The notes under the pieces are model-generated. The model did no database searches. It was not told where the DNA came from and worked only from the letters and a program-made list of their open reading frames with translations. This document shows positions 53,485-61,792 of a stretch of 64,000 nucleotides of DNA, in pieces. The DNA is taken from the NCBI RefSeq assembly GCF_003626975.1, contig NZ_CP032616.1:992001-1056000 (forward strand), written 5' to 3'. The translations under genes were made by a program, and so were the position numbers. This stretch comes from Pseudomonas sp. DY-1. Its GTDB lineage: Bacteria; Pseudomonadota; Gammaproteobacteria; Pseudomonadales; Pseudomonadaceae. Every line of letters begins with the position of its first letter. Within the stretch, counting starts at the first letter, position 1.

Positions 53485-54207
53485 ATGCAACAACTCCTCG
53501 TAGTGGAGCAGGTGCACAAGAGCTACGGCTCGGTGAAAGTGACCGACGATCTCAGTCTGGCGCTGGCTCCGGGCGAAGCGCTGGGCATCATCGGGCCCAA
53601 CGGCGCCGGCAAGAGCACGCTGTTCAACCTCATTGCAGGTGGTGTGGCCGCAGACAGCGGGCGCATCCACTTCCAGGGTGAAGACGTCACCCGCGAACCG
53701 GTGTTCAAGCGGTGCCAGCGGGGCATCGGCCGCTCCCACCAGATTCCCCATCCCTTCGTGAAGATGACGGTGTTCGAGAATCTGCTGGTGGGCGCCACCT
53801 TCGGTGCCGGCCAGACGGAGAAGGACAGCCATGCCTGGTGCGCGCACGTCCTTGAACTGACTGGCCTGATCAAGAAGGCCAATGCTCTGGCCGGCTCACT
53901 GACCCTGTTGGAGCGCAAACGCCTGGAAATGGCGCGCGCCCTGGCCACCCGGCCGCAACTCCTGCTGCTCGACGAGATCGCCGGCGGCCTCACCGAGCCG
54001 GAGTGCCTGGAACTGGTGGGCACCATCCAGGGCATCCACCGCTCCGGTACCGCGATCATCTGGATCGAGCACATCGTCCACGCACTACTGGCTGTGGTCG
54101 GCCGCCTGGCGGTGATCAACTTCGGTCGCAAGCTGGACGAAGGCGAGCCCCATGCGGTGATGGCCAACCCGAAGGTGCAGGAAATCTATATGGGTATCGG
54201 GAGCTGA
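53485..54207 (+). CDS. ABC transporter ATP-binding protein (LivG-like)
   Basis: 240 residues. Walker A GPNGAGKSTLFNLI, Walker B LLLLDEIAGGLTEPE, switch His in WIEHIVHALL. The usual LSGGQ signature is replaced by AGSLTLLERKRLEMARAL, a variant seen in some branched-chain/aromatic-type importers. One of two ATPases of the importer. Confidence 0.9.
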   Translation: MQQLLVVEQVHKSYGSVKVTDDLSLALAPGEALGIIGPNGAGKSTLFNLIAGGVAADSGRIHFQGEDVTREPVFKRCQRGIGRSHQIPHPFVKMTVFENLLVGATFGAGQTEKDSHAWCAHVLELTGLIKKANALAGSLTLLERKRLEMARALATRPQLLLLDEIAGGLTEPECLELVGTIQGIHRSGTAIIWIEHIVHALLAVVGRLAVINFGRKLDEGEPHAVMANPKVQEIYMGIGS

Positions 54208-54211
54208 AGTC

Positions 54212-54913
54212 ATGCTGACGATCCGTAAACTGCGCGCCGGCTACGGCGACTTCCAGGCGTTGTTCGGCATCGACCTGGATCTGGCCGAAGGGGAAACCCT
54301 GGCCATCATCGGCTCCAATGGAGCCGGAAAATCCACCTTCCTGCGTTCGCTGGCCGGGCTGATCCGCAACGATCCCGGTTCCATTCGCTTCAAGGATGAG
54401 TACATCGGCAGCCTGCCTGCCAACCAGGTACTGGAGCGGGGCATCGCCCTGGTGCCGGAAGGCCGCAAGCTTTTCCCGTCGCTCAGCGTCGAGGAGAACC
54501 TGCTGATTGGCGGCTACAGCAAGCGCCAGGGTGCCTGGAACCTGGAGCGCATCTACAGCCTGTTCCCGGTGCTGGCCGACCTGCGCAAGCGCCCCGGTAC
54601 CGCGCTCTCCGGTGGCCAGCAGCAGATGGTTGCCATCGGCCGCGCGCTGATGTCGAGCCCGAGCCTGCTGCTCTGCGACGAGATCAGTCTCGGTCTCGCG
54701 CCGACCACCATCAAGGACATCTATGCCGCACTGCCGTCGATCAAGGCCGACGGCACGGCGGTAATCCTGGTCGAGCAGGACATCAACCAGGCGCTGGCGG
54801 TCGCTGACCGTTTCTACTGCTTCCAGGAAGGTCGGGTGTCTCTCTCCGGCAAGCCGGGCGAGGCGAGCAAGGATCAGATCAAGGCGGCCTATTTCGGCCT
54901 GGCGGAGGCATGA
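54212..54913 (+). CDS. ABC transporter ATP-binding protein (LivF-like)
   Basis: 233 residues, 4 bp after the preceding stop. Walker A GSNGAGKSTFLRSL, signature ALSGGQQQMVAIGRAL, Walker B LLLCDEISLGLAP, switch region VEQDINQAL. Partner ATPase of the LivG-like protein. Confidence 0.92.
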   Translation: MLTIRKLRAGYGDFQALFGIDLDLAEGETLAIIGSNGAGKSTFLRSLAGLIRNDPGSIRFKDEYIGSLPANQVLERGIALVPEGRKLFPSLSVEENLLIGGYSKRQGAWNLERIYSLFPVLADLRKRPGTALSGGQQQMVAIGRALMSSPSLLLCDEISLGLAPTTIKDIYAALPSIKADGTAVILVEQDINQALAVADRFYCFQEGRVSLSGKPGEASKDQIKAAYFGLAEA

Positions 54914-55779
54914 CGATGGAATGGCTCGATACCCTGGCGCAGGGCGTGCTGCTCGGCGGCCTATATGCACTGTTCGCGGTTGGCCTGTCGCTGATGTTCG
55001 GCATCATGCGTCTGGTCAACATCGCCCATGGCGATTTCATTGTGCTGGCGTCCTACCTGGCCCTGGTGGTGGTGGACACGCTGGGCATTTCACCCCTGGC
55101 CAGTCTGGTGCTGGTGGTGCCGGTGATGTTCGTGATCGGTTATGGCCTGCAGCGCCAAGTGCTCAATCGCACCCTCGGCAATGACATCCTGCCGCCGCTG
55201 CTGGTGACCTTCGGGATGTCGATCATCCTGCAAAACGTCCTGCTGGAATTCTTCAGCGCCGACAGCCGCAAGCTGTCCCAGGGCGATCTGGAAGTGGCCA
55301 GCGTCGCCGTCGGCGGGCTCAGCCTCGGCGTCATGCCGCTGATGGTGTTCGGCAGTGCTCTGCTGGTGATCGGCGGTTTGCAGCTGCTGTTCTACAAGAC
55401 CAGCCTGGGGCGCGCCTTCCGCGCCACCTCGGATGACCAGCACACTGCCCAGCTGATGGGCATCGACAATCGCCACATCTTCGGCCTGGCCATGGCCCTG
55501 GCGATGGCGGTGGTGTCCATCGCCGGCGTGTTCCTCGCGGTGCGCACCAGCTTCGACCCCAGCGTTGGCCCAGCGCGCCTGCTCTACGGTTTCGAGGCCG
55601 TGATCATCGGGGGCCTCGGCAGCCTCTGGGGCACCCTGGCCGGCGGCGTGATCCTCGGCGTTGCCCAGGCGATCGGTGCGCGCATCGATCCGGGCTGGCA
55701 GATCCTTGCCGGCCACCTGGTGTTCCTGCTGATCCTGGTTTTCCGCCCCCGCGGCCTGTTCCCCCGGAGTGTCGACTGA
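54910..55779 (+). CDS. ABC transporter permease (LivH-like)
   Basis: 289 residues; ATG overlaps the LivF-like stop (ATGA). About eight hydrophobic helices, with LGGLYALFAVGLSLMFGIMRLVNIAHGDF at the start and GFEAVIIGGLGSLWGTLAGGVILG near the end, the LivH motifs. Confidence 0.92.
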   Translation: MTMEWLDTLAQGVLLGGLYALFAVGLSLMFGIMRLVNIAHGDFIVLASYLALVVVDTLGISPLASLVLVVPVMFVIGYGLQRQVLNRTLGNDILPPLLVTFGMSIILQNVLLEFFSADSRKLSQGDLEVASVAVGGLSLGVMPLMVFGSALLVIGGLQLLFYKTSLGRAFRATSDDQHTAQLMGIDNRHIFGLAMALAMAVVSIAGVFLAVRTSFDPSVGPARLLYGFEAVIIGGLGSLWGTLAGGVILGVAQAIGARIDPGWQILAGHLVFLLILVFRPRGLFPRSVD

Positions 55780-56795
55780 TGAATGCGATGAACAATGCCT
55801 ACCTCGTCCAGCGCGCTACCCGCAGCAGTCAGGTGGGCCTGGCACTGCTGGGTGTGCTGGTGCTGGTTCTGGCGTCTCTGCCGTTCTGGGCCGATCGCGC
55901 GGTGCTGCGCCTGGTGGTGGAATTCTCCTACTACCTGGCCCTGGCACAGATGTGGAACCTGCTGGCGGGTTACGCCGGGATGGTTTCGGTGGGCCAACAG
56001 GCCTTCGTCGGCCTCGGCGGCTACCTGCTCTTCGTGCTGGCTTCGCAGCTGGGCGTGCCGCCGCTGGCAGCGGTGTTTCTCTCCGGGCTGGTGGTGGCGC
56101 TGCTGGCGGTGCCGACAGCTCTGGTGCTGTTCCGCCTGCGCGGCGCCTATTTCGCCATCGGTACCTGGGTGATGGCCGAGGTGTTCCGCTTAGGGCTGGC
56201 GCAGGTCGGTAGCCTTGGCGGCGGTTCCGGACAGAGCCTGCCTGCCTCCATTGTGCGGCAGATTGGCAGCAGCCGTGACGGCCGCGAGATGCTGATGTAC
56301 TTCAGCGCCCTGGCCATTGCCATCGGTGCGGTGCTGGTGGTTTACCTGCTGTTGCGCTCGCGACAGGGACTGGCGTTGACCGCCATCCGCGACTCCGAAC
56401 CGGCGTCCGGAAGTCTGGGTATCAACGTGTTCCGCACGAAGTTGATGGTCTACGTGTTGGCCGCCGGATGTACCGGTGTGGTGGGGGCATTGATCTTCCT
56501 GCAGAAACTGCGAATCTCGCCGGATGCCGCCTTCAGCGTGCAGGACTGGACCGCGGCGGTGATCTTCATCGTCATCATCGGCGGCATCGGGACCCTGGAA
56601 GGTCCCCTGATCGGCACCCTGATCTACTTCATCCTGCGTAGCTGTTTCGCCGAGTTCGGTGCGCTGTACATGATCATCCTCGGCGGCGTGGCTGTGCTGA
56701 TGATGCTCAAGGCGCCCCAGGGTGTATGGGGAGTGGTGAGCGAGCGTTTCGGCTGGCAGCTGTTCCCGATGCAGCGCAAGTTGATCGGTGGTTGA
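55779..56795 (+). CDS. ABC transporter permease (LivM-like)
   Basis: 338 residues; ATG shares one base with the LivH stop (TGATG). About ten helices with AQMWNLLAGYAGMVSVGQQAFVGLGGYLLF and VIIGGIGTLEGPLIGTLIYF, the LivM pattern. Last gene of the importer, followed by a REP element. Confidence 0.92.
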   Translation: MNAMNNAYLVQRATRSSQVGLALLGVLVLVLASLPFWADRAVLRLVVEFSYYLALAQMWNLLAGYAGMVSVGQQAFVGLGGYLLFVLASQLGVPPLAAVFLSGLVVALLAVPTALVLFRLRGAYFAIGTWVMAEVFRLGLAQVGSLGGGSGQSLPASIVRQIGSSRDGREMLMYFSALAIAIGAVLVVYLLLRSRQGLALTAIRDSEPASGSLGINVFRTKLMVYVLAAGCTGVVGALIFLQKLRISPDAAFSVQDWTAAVIFIVIIGGIGTLEGPLIGTLIYFILRSCFAEFGALYMIILGGVAVLMMLKAPQGVWGVVSERFGWQLFPMQRKLIGG

Positions 56796-56816
56796 GGCAT
56801 GGGGAGTTGCCCTTCT

Positions 56817-56914
56817 TGTAGGGGCGAATTCATTCGCCAAGGGCGGCGCAGCTGCCCCGCTCGAATGCGAAGGGAAGACCTTTGGCCTTCTTGGCGATTG
56901 AAATCGCCCCTACA
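56817..56914. repeat. REP-type inverted repeat
   Basis: TGTAGGGGCGAATTCATTCGCCAAGG... and ...CTTGGCGATTGAAATCGCCCCTACA, 98 bp, between the importer and the following LysR gene. Confidence 0.8.
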
Positions 56915-56944
56915 GTTAGAGCATCGCTATAACCGGGTACACCT

Positions 56945-57874
56945 ATGGATCGCCTTCTCAGCATCGAAGCCTTCGTTCGCGTCGCGGAAACCGGCAACTT
57001 CGCCAAGGCTGCCCAGCAACTGGGCGTGACCCGCTCGGTCATCAGCCACCGCATCCAGCAGTTGGAGGAATACATCAGTGCGCCGCTGTTCCACCGCAGT
57101 ACGCGCCATGTTCGCCTCTCGGAAGTAGGGGAGACCTACTACAAGGAATGCGCCGACATGGTGGCCAGCTTCAACAGCCTAACGGAGCAGATGCGCGATC
57201 TGCGGGCCAAGCCCACCGGCAAGTTGCGCATCCAGATGCTGCCGGGCTTCGCCCTCGGCCACTTCGGCGGCCTGCTGGCTGAGTTCACTGATCTGTACCC
57301 GGACATCGAGGTGGATGTAATCGTCAACGACCGCGTGGTGGACCCCATCGAGGAGGGCTTTGACGTGGCCTTCCAGATGTTCCCGCCGCTTGCCGAGTCG
57401 CTGATCGAGCGCAAGCTGTTCTCGGTGCGGAGGCTGTTCTGCGCTTCTCCGGATTACCTGGAGCGGCATGGCGCGCCCACCGTCCCGGCGGACCTCCAGG
57501 CGCACAAGGTGGCGTTGTACGAGGGCTACCCGTCGCGCAACAAGTGGGTGTTCAACGGTGATGAGCAGGTGGAGCTCAACCTCACGGGTCAGGTGCGCTC
57601 CAATTCGGTCCATCTGCTACGGGACTACGCCGTCACCGGCACCTGCGTAGTGTGCCTGCCTACCCTGGTGGCCAGCGATGACTTGCTGGCCGGGCGTCTG
57701 GTGCCAGTACTTACCGACTACTCCCTGACGTCCTTCAACTTCTCTGCTGTCTATCCGGCGACCCAGCGCCGAGCACTGAAGGTGCGCACCTTGATCGACT
57801 TCCTCGTGGAGCGCATCAGCGATGCACCAGCCTGGGACCGACCGCTGCTGGAGCGTGGCTGGGTGCAGCCCTGA
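56945..57874 (+). CDS. LysR-family transcriptional regulator
   Basis: 309 residues. Winged helix (LLSIEAFVRVAETGNFAKAAQQLGVTRSVISHRIQQLEE) and effector domain (GKLRIQMLPGFALGHFGGLLAEF ... LFCASPDYLERHG). The second LysR gene of the hydroquinone/transport block and the last gene inside the direct repeats formed by the two 13-mer-repeat genes. Target and inducer unknown. Confidence 0.85.
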   Translation: MDRLLSIEAFVRVAETGNFAKAAQQLGVTRSVISHRIQQLEEYISAPLFHRSTRHVRLSEVGETYYKECADMVASFNSLTEQMRDLRAKPTGKLRIQMLPGFALGHFGGLLAEFTDLYPDIEVDVIVNDRVVDPIEEGFDVAFQMFPPLAESLIERKLFSVRRLFCASPDYLERHGAPTVPADLQAHKVALYEGYPSRNKWVFNGDEQVELNLTGQVRSNSVHLLRDYAVTGTCVVCLPTLVASDDLLAGRLVPVLTDYSLTSFNFSAVYPATQRRALKVRTLIDFLVERISDAPAWDRPLLERGWVQP

Positions 57875-57915
57875 TCAAGTGCTGTGCCGTGATCTTCGCC
57901 AGCCCCAAAAAGACT

Positions 57916-57939
57916 GAAGGCGCCACAAGTGGCGCCTTC
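57916..57939 (-). terminator. Terminator palindrome of the second repeat-protein gene
   Basis: GAAGGCGCCAC-AA-GTGGCGCCTTC, 11-bp stem; minus-strand continuation AGTCTTTTTGG supplies the T run. Counterpart of 42123. Confidence 0.8.
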
Positions 57940-57994
57940 TGCCTTTGGAGGAATTGCATACATCGTGATTGCCTGCCTCTGAACTGCTCCGGGA

Positions 57995-58342
57995 TCAGCT
58001 GATGCGATTGGCACCAGTACGGTCGGCACCACCTTCGGCTACGCGGAAGGCATTGGTACGGTCGGAACCCCCTTCAGCAACATCAAAGGCCTTGGTGCGG
58101 TCGGAGCCACCTTCGGCAACACGCAGGGATTGGGAACGCTCGGAGCCGTTTTCAGCGACGTCGAAGGCCTTGGTACGGTCGGAGCCACCTTCGGCAACGC
58201 GCAGGGATTGCGAACGCTCGGAGCCGCTTTCGGCAACACGGTGAACGTTGGTGCGATCAGCGCCACCCTCGGCAACCGAGAGGGCGAAAGCGGAAGCGGA
58301 CAGGCTGGCGAAGAACAGGCTGGCAAGAATTTGCTTTTTCAT
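57995..58342 (-). CDS. Exported protein of 7 tandem 13-residue repeats (paralogue of the 42204 gene)
   Basis: 115 residues from ATG 58342. Nearly the same signal peptide as the paralogue (MKKQILASLFFASLSASAFA), then LS and seven 13-residue units. These are more diverged: AEGGADRTNVHR, AESGSERSQSLR, AEGGSDRTKAFD, AENGSERSQSLR and others, with a shared last unit AEGGADRTGANRIS. An alternation of SERSQSLR and SDRTKAFD units suggests duplication of a 26-residue pair. Flanks on both sides match those of the 42204 gene. Function unknown. Confidence 0.8.
   Translation of the reverse strand: MKKQILASLFFASLSASAFALSVAEGGADRTNVHRVAESGSERSQSLRVAEGGSDRTKAFDVAENGSERSQSLRVAEGGSDRTKAFDVAEGGSDRTNAFRVAEGGADRTGANRIS
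58004..58276. repeat. 39-bp tandem repeat array (7 units)
   Basis: Seven in-frame 39-bp units encoding the 13-residue repeats of the second paralogue. Confidence 0.85.
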
Positions 58343-58715
58343 TTTCGGGCACCTCGTGGAGGGTTGGAATTTGTCTACGGGGCCCATGTTACTGATGTGA
58401 TTTCGATGAAGAAGTGATCCTGTGTAATGGTTACCATCGACGTTAATGATAGTTGTTGAGATATCACTAAAAACAATGGCTTAAGAGATTTTTCAGGGAG
58501 TAGTTGCGCAAAGTGGAAAGGCTTTTTCCTGAAATTGGTATAATCGATTAATTAGATGTATTTGAGCGGGAAAAGAATCGTTGAGTGGCAACGCGACGAT
58601 GGAAGTGCCGATTTAGAGCGCTGGATGCTCTAGTGGCATGTGTTCAGCGGGAACTGGCGGCGGATCGAGGAATGGCATCGAAGGCAATGCCCCCATTGCG
58701 GGGGCGGCGCCGGGA
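58343..58715. promoter_or_regulatory. Upstream region of the second repeat-protein gene
   Basis: 373 bp, AT-rich between 58420 and 58600. The part up to about 58620 matches the region at 42876-43200. Presumably carries the minus-strand promoter; exact elements were not defined. Confidence 0.5.
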
Positions 58716-58898
58716 TCAGCGTTTGCCCATGGAGCGGCGCGAGCCGCGCGGTGCGGGACCGGGACGCTGGCCGCGGTCGTGGCCCTTGAGGGTGAGGTAA
58801 TAGGGGACGTTCTGCTTCTTCGGCTTGGCCGGAGCGGTTTCGGCGGTCGGGGTTTCCACCGGTTGAGTGTCGACCTGGTCGATGTCTTGGCTGGTCAT
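58716..58898 (-). CDS. Small hydrophilic basic protein of unknown function
   Basis: 60 residues. An acidic, Pro/Thr-rich N-terminus (TSQDIDQVDTQPVETPTAET) turns into a basic C-terminus (KPKKQNVPYYLTLKGHDRGQRPGPAPRGSRRSMGKR), suggestive of nucleic-acid or ribosome association. No signal peptide. Weak Shine-Dalgarno. Not recognised as a named family. Confidence 0.6.
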   Translation of the reverse strand: MTSQDIDQVDTQPVETPTAETAPAKPKKQNVPYYLTLKGHDRGQRPGPAPRGSRRSMGKR

Positions 58899-58996
58899 GG
58901 TGTTCTGCTGCTATCAGGCTTTGGCCCGTGGCTGGGCTGGAGGCGCGCATCATACACCAGCCGGCCTCCGGGTGCTCCCGAAGGCCTCTGGACGGC

Positions 58997-59635
58997 TCAG
59001 GACGGTTGCTGCATCCCCCAACCGGTCAGTTCTACGCGATGGTCCACATGGTTGATGGCCGAGAGAATGTGCTCCGGGTCGGTCAGCGCCGGCGCCATGG
59101 TCCACCGGCCGATGGGCTCATTACCGATCCGCACCATGCCGGTATGGGTCAGCTGGTTGCCATCCACGATTGGATCTACGTCATAGAAGCCCAGGGCGTA
59201 GCGCAACTCGAGGATGTCTTGAGGATCGCCGGTGAGGTACTCCCAGCCTGGACCGATGTGGAACTTGTCTACGTATTCCTGCAGGTGGTGCGGTTGGTCC
59301 AGCTCGGGTTGCAGGGTGATCGAGTACATGAAAATTTCCCGTCCTACCCGATCGCCCAGCATCTGTTGCACCTTGCGCAGGTTGGCGGTGGCGGTGGGGC
59401 AGTTACGGCCACAGCTGGCGTACATCATGTTCAGCACAACCACCTTTCCGCGCAGCAGGTCCCGGTAGAACTCCACCTTCCGACCCTGGTGGGTGAACAG
59501 CGTTGGGTTGGGAAAGCGCCCATCGCCCTGACGAGGTTGCGGCTGGCGATCCGCGGCGATACCCAGTGAGCCCAGGGCAGCCAGCCCCAGCACACCGGCG
59601 CCGAGGCCGCCGATCAGATTTCTGCGAGTGTTCAT
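58997..59635 (-). CDS. Sco1/SenC-family copper/thiol protein
   Basis: 212 residues from ATG 59635. An N-terminal arginine pair and hydrophobic segment (NTRRNLIGGLGAGVLGLAALGSLGIA) form a signal or anchor. The thioredoxin-like domain keeps the Sco metal/thiol site: CGRNC (Cys75, Cys79) and the distal His in QLTHTGMV. Sco proteins deliver copper, classically to cytochrome oxidase CuA. Here it follows a multicopper oxidase gene by 20 bp, so it may serve that enzyme. Confidence 0.88.
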   Translation of the reverse strand: MNTRRNLIGGLGAGVLGLAALGSLGIAADRQPQPRQGDGRFPNPTLFTHQGRKVEFYRDLLRGKVVVLNMMYASCGRNCPTATANLRKVQQMLGDRVGREIFMYSITLQPELDQPHHLQEYVDKFHIGPGWEYLTGDPQDILELRYALGFYDVDPIVDGNQLTHTGMVRIGNEPIGRWTMAPALTDPEHILSAINHVDHRVELTGWGMQQPS

Positions 59636-59655
59636 GGAAATTCCTCCCGCGGCCG

Positions 59656-61434
59656 TTATACGAGGTCGAAGCGCAGCATCATCGCGTGGTCTTCGTGGAT
59701 CAGGTTGTGGCAATGCATCACGTACTTGCCGACGTAGTCACGGAAGCGGATGAACACGCGAATGGTCTCGTTCTTGTTGATCACGTAAACGTCCTTGCGC
59801 CCTAGTTCATGGGCCGGGATGGGTTGTGAAACGCCATTCCTGATGCGCGCGATGATGCGGCCTTCCTCCAGGTGGATGTGGATCGGGTGCGACCAGCCGT
59901 TGTCGATGTTGACCAGCTCCCAGATTTCCCCGCGCCCCCTGGGCACGTTGAAGCGTGGCGCGTTGACGTTGACGAACTGGCCATTGATCGCCCACATGTT
60001 GTTGGCGCGCTCGAAGACGAACCGGCGCACCGGAGCGGCGGCCACCTCGGCCGGATTCAGCGGCGGCAGTGGCCGCAGGTTGGCCGGTACCTGGCTGAGG
60101 TCCTGGGAGGTTGGCCAGCGGTCGACCACTATCTTCAGTACGCGTACCCCAGGCTCCTTGATGTCTTTCGGCCCACGGGTTTCTTCCTGGCGCATGCGGT
60201 TGACCAGATAGAGGGTAGTGCCCACCACGTACTTGGAAAAATCGACCACGATGTCGGCGCGCTCGGCCATGCCGAGAGTGACCGATTGCTGGTTGAACAG
60301 GGGCTTTGGCAGCAGGTTGCCGTCGTTGGCGATGTAGGTGAAGTTCTGCTTGACGTTGTTCGGGTTCACCAGCGAGAAGGCATAGAACAGGCTCGGGCCG
60401 GCATTCAGCAGGCGGAAACGATAACGTCGCGCGGCCACCTTGAGCACCGGCTCGATCATGCCGTTGACCAGCACCTTGTCGCCGAGCACGCCTTCGGGGT
60501 TGATCTCGTCGTAGTAGAGCTTGCCGGCGGCGTCGAAGCGGCGGTCGGCGAACTGCAGCGGGTAGTCATAGGCGCCGCTCGGCAGGCGCAGAGCCCCGGG
60601 CGTGGGGTCGGCTTCGTTGCCTGAATCCAGCGAGTCATAGAGTAGGTAGAAGCCCGAGAGTCCGCGGTAGAGATTGGGTGATGTGAAATCCAGGGTGTGG
60701 TCGTGATAGAAGAGCGTGCCCAAGGCCTCAGTGGGGTCGCCGACGTTGTCCTGGTGATCTTCGAAGCCGGCACAGCAGTTGGGGTAGAAGTGATCCTTGA
60801 ATTTGCCTTTGGCGGTCAGGGTCGGGCCTGCCTTGGTTGCGCTGTAGTAGTCACCGGGGAATCCGTCACTCTCCGAACCGCAATGCAGATTGTGCAGGTG
60901 AGTGGAGATTTCCGGCGTACCGAAGCCAGTGTGATTGGCGGGCAGGTCGTTGTAGATGCGGCAGATCATCGGTGAACCGTAGCGCGAGGCTACGGTGGCG
61001 CTGAATTCCTTCGGCGGAGTATTGGCGGCGCGGTAATTCCAGACTTTCTGGATCGGATAGGCCGGGTTGAACTGCCAGTCGCGCTCGACCGCGCGAAGCT
61101 CATAGTAGTTAGCGTTGGGGCGGAACTTGTTCCAGAACTGATGTCGCGCCCGTCCGGCTTCGCCGCCGGCGGTGTTGGCCAGTTCGGTAGGACTCGGAGT
61201 CAAGTAGGGAACGGAGGCGGCGCGCACGATCTCGGTGGGCAACTCCATGACCCATGGAGTAGTCGGTGGGCTGGGCGGCAGTACCGGAGGGATGCTCGAT
61301 GCTTCGCTGGCCGGGGCGCGCAGCAGCGCTGGCGCCGCTACCGCGGCGGCTGACAGCTTGAGGAAGTCGCGCCGGGTTTCGTCCACCAACCTGTCTTTTT
61401 TGTTTTTCGGTTGTCGCGGGTCTTTGCCTTTCAT
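59656..61434 (-). CDS. Multicopper oxidase (bilirubin oxidase/CotA-like), Tat-exported
   Basis: 592 residues from ATG 61434 (GGAGGTGGAG Shine-Dalgarno); a longer frame has no ribosome site. Tat signal ETRRDFLKLSAAAVAAPALL. All four copper motifs are present: HLHNLHCG, FYHDHTLDFT, HPIHIHLEEG and HCHNLIHEDHAMM, the last supplying the type 1 Cys and Met ligands. The substrate could be phenols, metals such as Mn(II) or Cu(I), or bile-pigment-like compounds. Operon with the Sco-like gene. Confidence 0.92.
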   Translation of the reverse strand: MKGKDPRQPKNKKDRLVDETRRDFLKLSAAAVAAPALLRAPASEASSIPPVLPPSPPTTPWVMELPTEIVRAASVPYLTPSPTELANTAGGEAGRARHQFWNKFRPNANYYELRAVERDWQFNPAYPIQKVWNYRAANTPPKEFSATVASRYGSPMICRIYNDLPANHTGFGTPEISTHLHNLHCGSESDGFPGDYYSATKAGPTLTAKGKFKDHFYPNCCAGFEDHQDNVGDPTEALGTLFYHDHTLDFTSPNLYRGLSGFYLLYDSLDSGNEADPTPGALRLPSGAYDYPLQFADRRFDAAGKLYYDEINPEGVLGDKVLVNGMIEPVLKVAARRYRFRLLNAGPSLFYAFSLVNPNNVKQNFTYIANDGNLLPKPLFNQQSVTLGMAERADIVVDFSKYVVGTTLYLVNRMRQEETRGPKDIKEPGVRVLKIVVDRWPTSQDLSQVPANLRPLPPLNPAEVAAAPVRRFVFERANNMWAINGQFVNVNAPRFNVPRGRGEIWELVNIDNGWSHPIHIHLEEGRIIARIRNGVSQPIPAHELGRKDVYVINKNETIRVFIRFRDYVGKYVMHCHNLIHEDHAMMLRFDLV

Positions 61435-61792
61435 GGATGCACTCCACCTCCCCACCACGAATTCGCGCGAACGGCCTGCCATGGATGCAGTGCTCCAGGG
61501 CTCTTTTTCCCCATCCATTCCCACGAAGGTGCAGGCCGCAAAGGGTGAATCTGTTTGCACGGCCAATGCGCCAATAAGCCGACTAAAGACCTCTCATTTG
61601 CGGTGCGCAATCCGCGTTCCGGCAGTATTTTGTCGCTTTTGGTGGCCAGTGGCTTCTGGCTCTAGGTGTGGCGCAGATTGTTTCTAAATGTTTCTGGAAG
61701 ACGGGCGGCGGGGATTGGAGGGCAGGCGGTAGAGCGGTTGGCGCGGGGTGAAGGCGACCGGAAAAGGAGCGATTCCGGTCGCGTGCGGCGGG
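61435..61792. other. Gene-free interval upstream of the multicopper oxidase
   Basis: 358 bp. Promoter region of the oxidase operon by position, AT-richer around 61560-61640. No clear copper-regulator box or terminator was identified. Confidence 0.4.
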
